Shown piece by piece: positions 26,158-35,976 of a stretch of 64,000 nt of DNA (the first letter of the stretch is position 1; each line of letters opens with the position of its first letter). Origin of the DNA: Arthrobacter ipis. Lineage in GTDB: Bacteria; Actinomycetota; Actinomycetes; Actinomycetales; Micrococcaceae. Under the pieces are notes generated by a model. It was given only the letters and a program-made list of their open reading frames with translations, was not told the DNA's origin and searched no databases. The DNA is taken from positions 62,001 to 126,000 of the forward strand of contig NZ_JAAOXD010000002.1 of assembly GCF_014694315.1 (NCBI RefSeq), in the 5' to 3' direction. The position numbers and the translations under genes are program-made.

Positions 26158-28160
26158 TTGTTTTACATTGAGAAGTTCCCCACGAGCCCGCTGATCCTCT
26201 CGCCGTTCAATGACCCGTTGCCGATCCTGAAGGCGCTGGCCCCGGTGCCGAAGTCGGTGTACAGCGCCTGGCGGAATCCGCCCGGGCCGGGACCTGGCCA
26301 GCAGAACTCCCTGCGCAACGAGCGGCACCAGATCTGGCCGAGCCAGATCGTCTATCCAGACCCGATCGTCTACAAGGTCGACCTGCTGCTCCGGACCCAC
26401 GCGTTCACCACGTCCCAGGTGCTGCCGATCGACGCAAACGGCCGCCCTACGATCTCGTTTGACGCAAGGCGCAGGACGTACCCCGCGGGCACCAAACGGA
26501 CATTGCCTCCCAGCGCGATCTACGGCTTCAACGGCGGCTTTCCGGGGGCAAGGATCAACGCGGAGTACGGCAAGCCCGTCCTGGTCCGGTTCGAGAACCA
26601 TCTCAACGAGAACCCGCTGAACCTCGACCGTCAGGACTTCGGCTCCCCCGACCTGTCCTTCCTGACCCACCTGCACAACGGCCACACCGCGCCCGAGAGC
26701 GACGGCAACCCGCACTACTCGATGGTCGCCGGGCCCAGGCACCGGGGCTACAGGCCGGGAATGTTCGTCGACAACCTGTACCTGAACCTGCCCTCCGGCG
26801 GGGACGACCGCGAGAAGCAGAGCTTCTACTGGTTCCACGACCACACGATGGACCACACCGGCGCCAACGTGTACAAGGGCATGGTGGGCGTGTACCCGCT
26901 CTATGACCCAAAGAACGGGCTGGACATGGGAGATGAGCGGCGGGGACTGCGACTGCCAGGGGTCCGCACCAACAACCCGGACGGATCATTTGACGTCAAA
27001 TACGACATCCCGCTGGCGTTCTTCGACTGCAACCTGGACGACGGCGTTACCGTCCATAAAGATTTCCACGACGGGCTGGGCGAGTACCCGGCCGCCAAGA
27101 ACCCTGCGACCCACCCCGAATGGTGGGGGAAGACCTTCTACAAGCACTTCCCCAACCACGGCTTCGTCGGCGACCTCTTCACCGTCAACGGCACGGCCTT
27201 CCCGGTGCTGGAGGTCAAGCGGCGCAAATACCGCTTTCGGTTCCTGGATTGCTCGGTGGCCCGCATCTACGATTTCAAACTGATGACCTCCACCCGGGGA
27301 CCCAGGTCCTCGGCGTCGCTTGGCTACAACGGCGACGAACTCCAGGGCCAGTACCGGATCGAGGACGGCCAGCAGTGCATGCAGTTCACCCAAATCACCG
27401 CCGACGGCGGCCTCCTGCCGTTCCCGCTCAAACTGGACTCGTTCGAACTGTGGCCCGCGAAGCGCCGCGAGGTGATCGTTGATTTCACCCGGTACCAGGA
27501 CGGCACGCCCACCACCAAGGGCGACGTCATCTACGTCACTAATGTCATGAAGATGCCCGATGGCCGGATGTGGTCCAAGTCGTCCCGGTTCTCGCCTGAC
27601 CCGAGGTACAAGGTGCCGGTCCTCAAGTTCGTCATCGGCGATACCGCGCCGGATGACAGCCAGATCCCCATCGCCGGCCTCCGTCGGCTTCCGCCGCTGC
27701 CCAGCAACTGGCAGAGCATGCTGGACGACCGCCTGATTTTCGAGGTGGAGCGCGGCAGCGCCGGAGGTGAGACCGAGTGGCTGATCAACGGCAAGCCTTT
27801 CGACCCGCAACACGTGCTGGCAAGTCTGAAAAACCCTGCCGGCCGAACACCCCTGGCCCAGCAAAAGAAGCGAAGCTTCAACCTCTGGGAGATCCGCAAC
27901 GGTGGCGGCGGCTGGGTTCACCCGGTACACCTGCACCAGGAGGAACACCGGACCGTGATGCGCAATGGCAAGGACGTGACCAGCACACCCGATCCCGGGC
28001 ATCCTGATGACGCCTCGAAAGAAGATACGGTCGCGCTTGACCCGGGCGAGTCAGTAATCGTCTACCGGGGGTTCCGGGACTTCACCGGGCCCTACGTGGG
28101 GCACTGCCACAACCTGCACACGAGGACCACGCCATGATGTTCGCCTGGGAAATCACCTGA
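26158..28160 (+). pseudogene. Multicopper oxidase, frameshifted within the final copper motif
   Basis: About 667 residues if repaired. Copper motifs in order: HLHNGH near residue 178, WFHDH near 224, HPVHLHQEEH near 590 and GHCHNL near 649. The expected ending HCHxxxHxxxxM is broken: after CTGCAC one C is missing, so the reading frame ends at 28137 with RTTP, while the other phase reads EDHAMMFAWEIT to TGA 28158-28160. The type 1 His and axial Met are lost in the frame as read. The family is the large CotA/bilirubin-oxidase-like group. Start is uncertain (TTG 26158 chosen; the frame is open from 26029); no Tat signal is visible. A sequencing error is possible. Confidence 0.75.
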
Positions 28161-28245
28161 CCTATGCCGTCCGGTGACGCAATGCCTTCCCCCGGCGGCC
28201 GCCGCCGAATACCGTAATGCCTGACGACCCTATTTGGAGGATGAG

Positions 28246-28797
28246 ATGCGCAAAGTGACCGCCGGACTGTTCCACTCCGTGGACGGCGTGGTGCAGGACC
28301 CGTTCAAGTTCCAGTTCGACAGCTTCGATGAGGACCTGGGCAAGGGACTGACCAAGATGATCAACACCGTGGACACAGTCGTCCTCGGGCGGGTCAGCTA
28401 TCAGGAATGGGCGGGCTACTGGCCGGACGCTTCCCGGGACGAGGACTTCGCCGCCTTCATCAACCCGGTGGAAAAGTTCGTCGTATCGCGCACCCTGTCG
28501 GAGCCGCTGGAGTGGGAAAACTCGCACCTGGTCGAGGCGCCGCTGGAGGAGTTCGTAGCAGATCTTAAGAAGCGCGACGGCGGCGAGATCGCCGTATGCG
28601 GCAGCATTTCAGTCACGCGGCAATTGCTGTTCGCCGGCCTCCTCGATGAGCTGACGCTCATGACCCATCCCGTCGTGGCCGGCAGCGGGCGGCGGCTCTT
28701 CGAGGACGGCGACCCGCTGACCAGGCTGGAACTAAAGGACCAGTACAGGACCAGCAAGGGCAACGTCGTCAGCACCTACAGCGTGCGCAACGACTGA
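28246..28797 (+). CDS. Dihydrofolate reductase-family (RibD C-terminal-like) protein
   Basis: 183 residues. RibD_C/DHFR fold with LFHSVDGVVQDP at the N-terminus, VVLGRVSYQEWAGYWP and the NADPH-binding CGSISVTRQLLFAGLLDEL block ending THPVVAGSGRRLF. This YwjB/YyaP-like group is of unknown substrate. The start at 28246 follows a TTGGAGGATG ribosome binding site. Terminated by a long hairpin shared with tctA. Confidence 0.9.
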   Translation: MRKVTAGLFHSVDGVVQDPFKFQFDSFDEDLGKGLTKMINTVDTVVLGRVSYQEWAGYWPDASRDEDFAAFINPVEKFVVSRTLSEPLEWENSHLVEAPLEEFVADLKKRDGGEIAVCGSISVTRQLLFAGLLDELTLMTHPVVAGSGRRLFEDGDPLTRLELKDQYRTSKGNVVSTYSVRND

Positions 28798-28861
28798 ACG
28801 CTTCGACTTCAGAAGGGCAGCGGGAGCCTTGCGGTCCCGCACTCAGCCGAGATGAAGGAAA

Positions 28862-28907
28862 CCCCTGACCTCTCCATTGCCTATCCAGGCAATCGAGAGA
28901 TCAGGGG
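28862..28907. terminator. Long bidirectional hairpin terminator
   Basis: Arms 28862-28881 and 28888-28907 pair at 18 of 20 positions around the loop TATCCA. It sits in the convergent junction between the DHFR-like gene and tctA. Confidence 0.8.
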
Positions 28908-28931
28908 CCCTTGATGGTTTTGCTCAGGTAG

Positions 28932-30440
28932 CTAGCGTTTACGGCTGGCTCGGTGGCGGAGGTGCTGGACGGCGCTGAGGGTGAGTGCGGCCGCTAGGAC
29001 CAGGTAGAGAGTGGTGGTGATAGGGCTGTCCACGAGGATGCCAAGATCCCCTTCCGAGACGGCAAGCGCGCGGCGGAGCTCGGTTTCGGCCATCGGGCCC
29101 AAGATCACTGCGATAAGTACTGGTGCCAGCGGGATGTTGTAGCGGCGCATCAGGAATCCGATAAGGCCGATGCCGATCAACAGCCACAGGTCGAGCACCG
29201 CCGAGCTTACCGCGTACACGCCGAGCATCGAGAAGACGGTGATGCCGGCATAAAGGTAGTGCTTAGGGATGCTCAGCAGTTTCGCCCAGACGGAGGCGAA
29301 CGGGATGTTGATCATTACCAAAATCACCAGACCGATGAACAAGGATGCCAGCAGCGCCCAGACCAGATTGCCACTTCGTTCGAAGAGCAGGGGGCCAGGC
29401 TGCATGCCGTACTGCTGGAATGCGGCCAGCATGATCGCGGCGGTCGCCGAAGTCGGCAGCCCGAGCGCGAGGAGGGCGCCCATAGCGGTGCCGGCGGTAG
29501 CGTTGGCAGCTGCTTCGGGGGCAGCGAGGCCGCGGATGGAGCCAGTGGTGCCGAACTCCGGGTCGTTTCGCCGCTTGGCCAGTTGCTTCTCTGTGCCGTA
29601 GGCCAGGAAGGTGGGAACCTCTGCGCCACCGGCGGGGATCAGGCCGAACGGGGCGCCGAAGGCGGTGCCGCGGAGCCAGGCCGGGAGGGCTTTCCTGAAG
29701 TCGGTGAGGTTGAGTCGGGCCCGGCCCTTCGTTTCGATCCTGCTGACCACGGGGTCGCGGTGGATGCGGGAGGCGACGTGGAATACCTCGCCGAGTGCGA
29801 GGAGCCCCACGGTGATGACGATGACGGAGATCCCATCGAAGAGCTGGGGCATGCCGAGGGTGAACCGGGCTGTGCCGCTGGGTCCGTCAATGCCGACCAG
29901 GGCCAGGGCAAGGCCGAGTCCCAGGGCTGCGATGCCGCGGATCACGGATTCGGAGACGACGGCGGAGATGGCCATAAATGCGAATACGGCCAGGGCGAAG
30001 TACTCGGCCGGGCCGAAGACGGTGGCCATTTTGACCAGGGTTGGCGCGAAGAACACCACCAGGGTGGTGGCGATCAGGCCACCGATGAACGCGCCGATGG
30101 CGCAGGTGGCCAGGGCCTTGGCGGCCTGGCCGCTTTTGGCCATGCGGTGGCCCTCGAACGTGGATGCGATGGCGGACGAGTGGCCCGGGGTGTTGAGCAG
30201 GATCCCGGAGGTGGAATCGCCGAAGAGTCCGCCGAAGTAGATGCCGGCGAACATGATGAACGCAGCCGTCGGTTCCAGTGAAAACGTCACGGGCAGCAAT
30301 AACGCCACCGCCATGGCGGAGCCTAGTCCGGGAACGACGCCGACGGCGGTGCCCAGGAGCGCGCCGATCAGCACCCAGAGGAGGTTAATGGGGGTCAGGG
30401 CGCTGGCGAACCCGCCCATGAGAAGTTCGAGCTGTTCCAT
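28932..30440 (-). CDS. tctA: Tripartite tricarboxylate transporter large membrane subunit TctA
   Basis: 502 residues, about twelve membrane helices, start ATG 30440. Family blocks: GTAVGVVPGLGSAMAVALLLP near the N-terminus, GIYFGGLFGDSTSGILLNTPG, and the mirrored PEAAANATAGTAMGALLALG and LGLPTSATAAIMLAAF in the second half. It forms the Na+- or H+-coupled pore receiving citrate-like substrate from TctC. Its start overlaps the tctB stop by one base. Confidence 0.94.
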   Translation of the reverse strand: MEQLELLMGGFASALTPINLLWVLIGALLGTAVGVVPGLGSAMAVALLLPVTFSLEPTAAFIMFAGIYFGGLFGDSTSGILLNTPGHSSAIASTFEGHRMAKSGQAAKALATCAIGAFIGGLIATTLVVFFAPTLVKMATVFGPAEYFALAVFAFMAISAVVSESVIRGIAALGLGLALALVGIDGPSGTARFTLGMPQLFDGISVIVITVGLLALGEVFHVASRIHRDPVVSRIETKGRARLNLTDFRKALPAWLRGTAFGAPFGLIPAGGAEVPTFLAYGTEKQLAKRRNDPEFGTTGSIRGLAAPEAAANATAGTAMGALLALGLPTSATAAIMLAAFQQYGMQPGPLLFERSGNLVWALLASLFIGLVILVMINIPFASVWAKLLSIPKHYLYAGITVFSMLGVYAVSSAVLDLWLLIGIGLIGFLMRRYNIPLAPVLIAVILGPMAETELRRALAVSEGDLGILVDSPITTTLYLVLAAALTLSAVQHLRHRASRKR

Positions 30441-31087
30441 CAGAGGATTCCTCCCACGAAGCCGGAGGGCAAGCTGAGGCCCAGTGCGGCGCCAAAGGCA
30501 AGTTGAATGACTGACGAAAATAACAACCCCACCCCGATGTCGAAGATGGTGCGGCGGCTGCCGAGGGCGTAGGCGACAAGCCAGAACAGCGCTGCCGCGC
30601 TGATGATCCACCCCAGCGGTTCGAGCAGCAGGACAAAGGCGACGACGCCTCCGAGCATCAGGCCGACTGTCCGCCAGTCGGAGTAGGTCTTCCATGTTTT
30701 GACTGGGGTTTGGGGTGGCGCATCGTCAAACGTCCCGTCTTCTTCCCGCCCAAGGTGCCCCAGGTCGTGCAGCATGTCCGCGGAGAACTGCCCGCTTCCG
30801 GGGTGTATGGAGTTGTCCGGGACCTTCGGTGTGCGAAGGATCTGGATGGCGAGCAGGGTGGCGACCAGGTACAGGACGATGCATACGATGACGGGGAAGA
30901 ACTGCGGGCCGGGGGCTGATTTGCCCTGCACGTTCATGGTTACGGTGCCGATGGTGAGGAAGATGGCGACTGTGTAGAGTACGGCGACGACAACGAATTC
31001 GCTGCGGCCTGTGCCGAAGCCGGGCTTATGTTTGCCTTGCGGTTCCGTTCCGGCTTCTGCGTCTGCTTGGTTCTGGGTGATGCTCAT
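30440..31087 (-). CDS. tctB: Tripartite tricarboxylate transporter small membrane subunit TctB
   Basis: 215 residues, four predicted membrane helices, with a charged cytosolic loop of about 45 residues between helices 2 and 3. The SAPGPQFFPVIV stretch after helix 1 is the usual TctB pattern. It starts inside the tctC stop (ATGA overlap) and ends at the tctA start, so the three genes are co-translated. Confidence 0.92.
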   Translation of the reverse strand: MSITQNQADAEAGTEPQGKHKPGFGTGRSEFVVVAVLYTVAIFLTIGTVTMNVQGKSAPGPQFFPVIVCIVLYLVATLLAIQILRTPKVPDNSIHPGSGQFSADMLHDLGHLGREEDGTFDDAPPQTPVKTWKTYSDWRTVGLMLGGVVAFVLLLEPLGWIISAAALFWLVAYALGSRRTIFDIGVGLLFSSVIQLAFGAALGLSLPSGFVGGIL

Positions 31088-32064
31088 AGGCCGAGGTCCT
31101 TTACGATTTCTTGGGCCGTTGTGACTTCGTTGGTGATGAACTGCTCGAATTCTTCGCCGGTTGAGAAGGTGTCCGTCCAGCTGTTGCGCTTGAGGGCTTC
31201 CTGCCAGTGCGCGCTGCTCCGCATCTCGGTGACGATTTTGATGAATTCCGCTTTCGTTTCGTCCGTGGTGCCGGGTGCTGCCACAAAGCCGCGCCAGTTG
31301 GACATAACCGCGTCGACACCTTGTTCCTTGAAGGTGGGGACGTCCACGCCCTCCAGCCGTTCCTCGGAAGAGATGGCCAGTGCGCGCAGGGTGCCCGCTT
31401 CGATCTGGTCGCTGACTTCGTTGTAGCCGGACATACCGGCTGCCGTGGTGTGGGACAGCAGGGACGTCAACGCCTCGCCGCCGCCGGAGTAGGCGATGTA
31501 GTTCACGTCCTTGGGATCCATCCCGACGGTCTTGGCTACCTTGGCGCTGAGGAGGTGGTCGATGGAGCCAAGGGAACCGCCGCCTATCGACGTTCCCCCG
31601 GGGTCTTTCTTCCAGGCTTCCAGGAAGTCAGCCAGCGTCTTGAACTTGGAGTCGGCCGGGACGACCAGCGCGGCATAGTCATCGGCCAGGCGGGCGATGG
31701 GAACCACATCGGCCATGGATTCGGGGTTGTCGCCCAGTTCGATGGCCCCCACCATCACGCCTCCGGTCACCAGGAAGGCATCTTCGCGCCCGGGGGTCTG
31801 CACGAACTGGCTCAGACCGATCGTTCCGCCGGCTCCGGGCACGTTGACCACCTGCGGGTTGTTGACGACGCCGCCGCTTTTGAGTGCCTGCTGTCCTTCG
31901 CGGGCAAATCCGTCCCATCCGCCGCCCGGAGCGGCCGGGGCGATCAGGGTGAGCTTGTTCCTGGCTGTGCTCGTTCCGCCGGCGGTGCCGGCATTGAGGA
32001 ACGCAAGCGCGGCGACGACAGCCACGACCAGTCCGAAGACGGCATTGCGTAGGGGATTTTTCAT
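31084..32064 (-). CDS. tctC: Tripartite tricarboxylate transporter substrate-binding protein TctC
   Basis: 326 residues with a signal peptide (AVFGLVVAVVAALAFLNAG) and the Bug-receptor fold: LTLIAPAAPGGGWDGFAR (first carboxylate loop), NVPGAGGTIGLSQF and YIAYSGGGEALTSLL (second loop). Extracellular receptor for a tricarboxylate, perhaps tricarballylate or citrate, given the divergent TcuA-type dehydrogenase. First gene of the tctCBA operon; its promoter region carries a TTTGTATACA operator at 32171. Confidence 0.93.
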   Translation of the reverse strand: MKNPLRNAVFGLVVAVVAALAFLNAGTAGGTSTARNKLTLIAPAAPGGGWDGFAREGQQALKSGGVVNNPQVVNVPGAGGTIGLSQFVQTPGREDAFLVTGGVMVGAIELGDNPESMADVVPIARLADDYAALVVPADSKFKTLADFLEAWKKDPGGTSIGGGSLGSIDHLLSAKVAKTVGMDPKDVNYIAYSGGGEALTSLLSHTTAAGMSGYNEVSDQIEAGTLRALAISSEERLEGVDVPTFKEQGVDAVMSNWRGFVAAPGTTDETKAEFIKIVTEMRSSAHWQEALKRNSWTDTFSTGEEFEQFITNEVTTAQEIVKDLGL

Positions 32065-32170
32065 GGTTCTCGTTCCGTAACGACGTTGTTGGGCGGTGCG
32101 AAAGTACGTTGCTGAGGCGGATCCCAGCCGTGATAGGGGTGCTGAAGTCTCTGGCATCGGTCGGGATACC

Positions 32171-32183
32171 TTTGTATACAATG
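32171..32183. promoter_or_regulatory. Operator copy 1, TTTGTATACAATG
   Basis: First of two near-identical 13-base sequences in the tctC-tcuA intergenic region, containing the palindrome TGTATACA. It is about 107 bases upstream of tctC. A GntR (FadR-type) regulator encoded at 33880 is the likely ligand. Confidence 0.6.
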
Positions 32184-32282
32184 AAATACAGTTATACCCG
32201 CGATGCCCATCACCGGCAAGTTTTCCCGACTCCGGCAACTCCATTTTGTTAGACATCAACCACCTTGCGGTCCCTGCATACG

Positions 32283-32295
32283 TTTGTATACAGTG
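32283..32295. promoter_or_regulatory. Operator copy 2, TTTGTATACAGTG
   Basis: Second copy, 12 of 13 bases identical to the first and 112 bases away, about 30 bases upstream of the tcuA start. It is placed to repress the dehydrogenase gene. Confidence 0.6.
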
Positions 32296-32325
32296 GGATT
32301 CACCAACCCAATGAAAGGACCACGG

Positions 32326-33819
32326 ATGTCTATCGGTAATGGAGCCGGAACCCAGAGTGCGGACAGCTTTGACGTGATCGTGGTGGGCGGCGGGAATGCA
32401 GGCTTCACGGCGGCCCACGCTGCGGCGCAACGCGGAAGGCGTGTTGTATTGCTGGAAAAGGGCGAGCAGGACATGGCCGGAGGCAACAGCTTCTACACCG
32501 CCGGCGCCACACGGATCGTGCACAGCGGTCTGGATGACTTGCAGGGCTTAGTGGAACCCGATGAACGGCACGTCCGGACGGTTGTTCCCCCGTACAGCGG
32601 TGAAGAATATGCAGCGGACCTGGAAAAGGTGACCGAAGGCCGCAACGACCCGGAACTGACGCAGGTCCTCATCGCCGAAAGCCAGTCAACCCTTCGCTGG
32701 CTCAACGGTCTGGGCCTGAAATACCGCCTGATGTACGAGCGTCAGGCCTTTGAGCGCGCGGACGGGTCCTATCTCTTCTGGGGCGGCCTGCACGTGGGCA
32801 ATGTGGGAGGTGGCGAAGGCCTGATTAAGGATCACACCCGGGTCGCTGCCGAACTGGGCATCGATGTCCGGTACGGCCACGCAGCGCAAAGCCTGATTGT
32901 CGAGAACGGGCGCCTTGCCGGCGTCGTCGTCAACACCACGGAAGGTGAACTGCGCCTGACGGCAGAATCAGTGATCCTCACCGCCGGCGGCTTCGAGTCC
33001 AATACCCAATGGCGACGGGACTACCTGGGCGAAGGCTGGGAGAACGCCAAGGTCAGGGGTACTCCGTACAACACCGGCGACATGATCGCAGCAGCATTGG
33101 AGATCGGCGCCACCAAGGGCGGCGACTGGAGCACCTGCCATAGCGTCCAGTGGGACGCCTTCACCCCCACCAATGAAAGCAACCGCGAACTTACCAACCG
33201 CTTGACCAGACAGAGTTACCCGTTTGGCATCATCGTGAACACGGAAGGCAAACGCTTCCTGGACGAGGGCGCGGACTTCAGGAATTACACCTACGCCAAA
33301 TACGGAAAGGAAATTCTGAAGCAGCCTGGATCAGTGGCCTACCAGATCTTCGATGCAACCCTTCGCCCGATGCTGCGCAGCGAAGAATACGACATGCCCG
33401 GCATCTCGGTAGAGGTCGCGGACACGCTCGAGGACTTGGCCGTCAAGATCGGCCTGGATCCGGAGTCGTTGTCCAAGACTGTGACGGACTTCAACAACTC
33501 TATCGACCGCTCGATCCCGTTCGACCCGAACATCAAAGATGGCCGCATGGCCGCTACCGAACCGGTCAAGAGCAACTGGGCCGCGCCCATCGAAACGGGC
33601 CCCTTCTACGCTTATGGCGTCACCTGCGGGATCACCTTCACCTTCGGCGGCATCAAATCCGACACCCACGGCCGCGTCCTGGACGCGGACGGCAAGCACA
33701 TCCAAGGCCTCTTCGTGGCCGGTGAAATGCTCGGCGGACTGTTCAGCACCAACTACCCAGGCGGCACCGGACTTGCTGCCGGTTGCGTCTTCGGACGGCG
33801 GGCCGGCGTTCTGGCGTAA
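32326..33819 (+). CDS. tcuA: FAD-dependent tricarballylate dehydrogenase-like protein (TcuA)
   Basis: 497 residues of the fumarate reductase/succinate dehydrogenase flavoprotein family: FAD site VIVVGGGNAGFTAAHAAAQRG, the substrate-domain HTR-type motif, and the C-terminal GGIKSDTHGRVLDADG followed by GLFVAGEMLGG and YPGGTGLAAGCVFGRRAG. The pattern matches TcuA, which oxidises tricarballylate to cis-aconitate. Start at 32326 follows AAAGGACC. The divergent tctCBA transporter and downstream GntR regulator support a tricarboxylate-use locus; no TcuB partner is present. Confidence 0.85.
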   Translation: MSIGNGAGTQSADSFDVIVVGGGNAGFTAAHAAAQRGRRVVLLEKGEQDMAGGNSFYTAGATRIVHSGLDDLQGLVEPDERHVRTVVPPYSGEEYAADLEKVTEGRNDPELTQVLIAESQSTLRWLNGLGLKYRLMYERQAFERADGSYLFWGGLHVGNVGGGEGLIKDHTRVAAELGIDVRYGHAAQSLIVENGRLAGVVVNTTEGELRLTAESVILTAGGFESNTQWRRDYLGEGWENAKVRGTPYNTGDMIAAALEIGATKGGDWSTCHSVQWDAFTPTNESNRELTNRLTRQSYPFGIIVNTEGKRFLDEGADFRNYTYAKYGKEILKQPGSVAYQIFDATLRPMLRSEEYDMPGISVEVADTLEDLAVKIGLDPESLSKTVTDFNNSIDRSIPFDPNIKDGRMAATEPVKSNWAAPIETGPFYAYGVTCGITFTFGGIKSDTHGRVLDADGKHIQGLFVAGEMLGGLFSTNYPGGTGLAAGCVFGRRAGVLA

Positions 33820-33879
33820 AGTTCCTATCGAACGAGCGCCGCCCGCGGTAACCACTCCAATGCCTCAAGGACCAGACTA

Positions 33880-34569
33880 GTGACGGATACAGCAGCCCCC
33901 CGCATGGACGGAGAGACCATCTTCCGGACCCTGCGCAGCGAAATCCTGTCCGGAGTGCATCAACCCGGCACTGCCATTCGAGAAACTTCACTCGCTGAAC
34001 GCTTCGGCGTCTCCCGGACCCCCGTCCGGGAGGCGCTGTCCCGACTTCAACAGGAACGGCTCCTGGAGCGGGTAGCAAGGAATCTCCAGGTGCCCCAAGT
34101 CGACCCGCAGCAGGTCATCCAAATCTATGACATGCGCATCCTCCTTGAGGAAGAAGCCGCCCGCCAGGCAGCCCGGTCTCGGCAGTTCGCGGACCTGATG
34201 CGTCTTGACGCGTTACTGCAGCGCGACCGGCAACTCAAAGAACCTGATGACCACACCAGGATCACCACGAACCTGGAGTTCCACGCAGCCATCTGGAACT
34301 GCGCCCATAACCCTGTTCTGAAGGACCTGCTGGACCGGCTGTCAACTCACCTCATCCACGCACCCCGGTCCACCCTTTCGACAGGAAACCGCTGGACCGA
34401 ATCCCTCGACGAGCACGAGGCCTTGGCGCGTGCCATCGAACAGCAGGATAGCGACGCCGCCGGAAAGATTGCGCGGCAACACATGGAAACAGCGCGGACC
34501 CTGCGTCTGCAGCTCCTCCGGGAAACAGCTCTGCAACATCCGCTGACCAACAACAGTTCCCGCCGTTAG
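33880..34569 (+). CDS. GntR-family (FadR/FCD-type) transcriptional regulator
   Basis: 229 residues, GTG start. Winged HTH at about 10-75 (IFRTLRSEILSGVHQPGTAI, LAERFGVSRTPVREALSRLQ) followed by an all-helical FCD domain (about 85-215) with the metal-binding Asp/His set (EFHAAIWNCAHNPVL, LDEHEALARAIE). Sixty bases downstream of tcuA. It most likely represses tcuA and tctCBA through the two TTTGTATACA sites, with a tricarboxylate as inducer. Confidence 0.9.
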   Translation: MTDTAAPRMDGETIFRTLRSEILSGVHQPGTAIRETSLAERFGVSRTPVREALSRLQQERLLERVARNLQVPQVDPQQVIQIYDMRILLEEEAARQAARSRQFADLMRLDALLQRDRQLKEPDDHTRITTNLEFHAAIWNCAHNPVLKDLLDRLSTHLIHAPRSTLSTGNRWTESLDEHEALARAIEQQDSDAAGKIARQHMETARTLRLQLLRETALQHPLTNNSSRR

Positions 34570-34737
34570 ATCCACTGCCGCGGGGCGGCTCGAACGCCAC
34601 CCCGCTTGCTCCAATTCGTTCCCGGGTTCAATGGGCGCGGCCAGCACACCCGATACTCAAGGAATGGCATGACAACCTACGTGCCAGGCCAACTCCAAAT
34701 TTGTCGCTATTCAGACACGCCCTCTGGGGAGCCCCAG

Positions 34738-35607
34738 CTAAGCGCCTGACGCTGAGACTGTTTTCTGGTCGGCATGCTGCCGGTCCGGAAGGATAGGTGC
34801 GTTAATCAGTCCGCGGTCGTACGTGACCAGAGCATTGTTTTCGATGATCTTTTCAGTGGACGTCACCAGGCCGGTTCGCTTGTCCCGGGTCAGCCGCATG
34901 ACCTGGTTGTGCCGGTAGACCTGCCCCCGTGCCTCGTAGAAGTAGGCGTCTTCCTCGCGGATATGGAACTTGACCCCGGATACACGTTCAGCCCGAAGCT
35001 CGCCGCACAGGTAATCGTCATTCGTGCTCACCACGAACTGGAAGGACTGGTCCGTGTCGTTGCGGACGCGGTAGTCCAGGTAGTTGTAGATGATCGACGT
35101 TCCCGACCCGAAAGGGATCTGCCTGTTAAAGTCCGGGAACAGGTCCAGGTCCCCGTGGTGGTGATGCTCCACAACAGTCAGCTCGCTGTGAAGGACCATC
35201 CAGTGCAGCAAGTTGGTGAACTGACATAAGCCACCGCCGATGCCTGAGTCCGCCCGACCACGGTTGATGACGAGGCCTTCCTGGTAGCCCTTGGCCTCTG
35301 TACAGCTTCCGACCAACCGCCAGAAGGAAAAGGTTTCACCGGGGCGAATCACCACGAGGTTCACCATCGGCGCGGCGATCCCAAGGCTGACTGCTTTGTT
35401 TTCCTGCAGGCGCAAGTCAACGTTTCCCAGCTTCCGGCGTATCAACGAATTGTGCCGGTAGACCAGCACAGGCAGGGCGTCCTCCCCGCGGTTCCGGGCG
35501 AACGAAGTCCGCGACAACATATCGCGCAACCTCCGGGCGAGGATCATGCGCTGGACCGAAATTTTATAGGTCAGCGGAGACAGCTCGCAAAACAGCTTTC
35601 GTGGCAA
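34738..35607 (-). CDS. VanW-family protein
   Basis: 289 residues. The central VanW domain is recognisable from VVIRPGETFSFWRLVG, INRGRADSGIGGGLCQFTN and LHWMVLHSELTVVEHHHHGD. Signal peptide and membrane helix are absent, as in other VanW proteins of vancomycin-resistance-type clusters; the catalytic role of the family is unknown. Isolated between the tcu locus and the creatine locus. The Cys and the run of four His look like a metal or active site. Confidence 0.9.
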   Translation of the reverse strand: MPRKLFCELSPLTYKISVQRMILARRLRDMLSRTSFARNRGEDALPVLVYRHNSLIRRKLGNVDLRLQENKAVSLGIAAPMVNLVVIRPGETFSFWRLVGSCTEAKGYQEGLVINRGRADSGIGGGLCQFTNLLHWMVLHSELTVVEHHHHGDLDLFPDFNRQIPFGSGTSIIYNYLDYRVRNDTDQSFQFVVSTNDDYLCGELRAERVSGVKFHIREEDAYFYEARGQVYRHNQVMRLTRDKRTGLVTSTEKIIENNALVTYDRGLINAPILPDRQHADQKTVSASGA

Positions 35608-35718
35608 CTTCCCCCCAATAATACGGCCCGATTCAACGGGACACGCAGAAGGCCGGAGACCCGGCTGGCAACATCTTTCCAGACGCTGGAGGAAACCGGG
35701 AAATCAGCAGCTACTTCC

Positions 35719-35766
35719 GTGAGGACGCGTGAGGGAAGAGGCGACCAAAGCTGAGGAAGCGTTGCA
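35719..35766 (+). repeat. 32-bp-period repeat, TGAGGA(C/A)GCGT core (two copies)
   Basis: GTGAGGACGCGTGAGG at 35719 and CTGAGGAAGCGTTGC at 35751, exactly 32 bases apart. Third locus of this repeat in the window. Confidence 0.7.
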
Positions 35767-35798
35767 TCTCCACACGCCCACATCGCGGCGTGCCTCAC

Positions 35799-35825
35799 AA
35801 CAATGTTGCAGCAAAAGCAACTCCA
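35799..35825. promoter_or_regulatory. Operator-like repeat A upstream of creatine transporter
   Basis: A 27-base sequence, AACAATGTTGCAGCAAAAGC then AACTCCA, repeated with four changes at 35933-35959. It contains a TGTTGCA half-site. Candidate regulator site. Confidence 0.55.
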
Positions 35826-35932
35826 CCGCGCATGCTCAACAACGCCATCCGGCGCGCCTCCTAACGGTGGGGGCCAGAAACGACAACCAAATACCCATTG
35901 ACGGGTGAGCTGAGTCACGCCTATTCTGGTGC

Positions 35933-35959
35933 AACAGTGTTGCAACAGAAGCAACCCCA
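35933..35959. promoter_or_regulatory. Operator-like repeat B with TGTTGCAACA palindrome
   Basis: Second copy, 134 bases downstream of copy A and ending 18 bases before the MFS gene start. It contains the perfect palindrome TGTTGCAACA. The IclR regulator at 38814 is a plausible ligand, but this is inference. Confidence 0.55.
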
Positions 35960-35976
35960 AGTTTATTGGTGGACAC

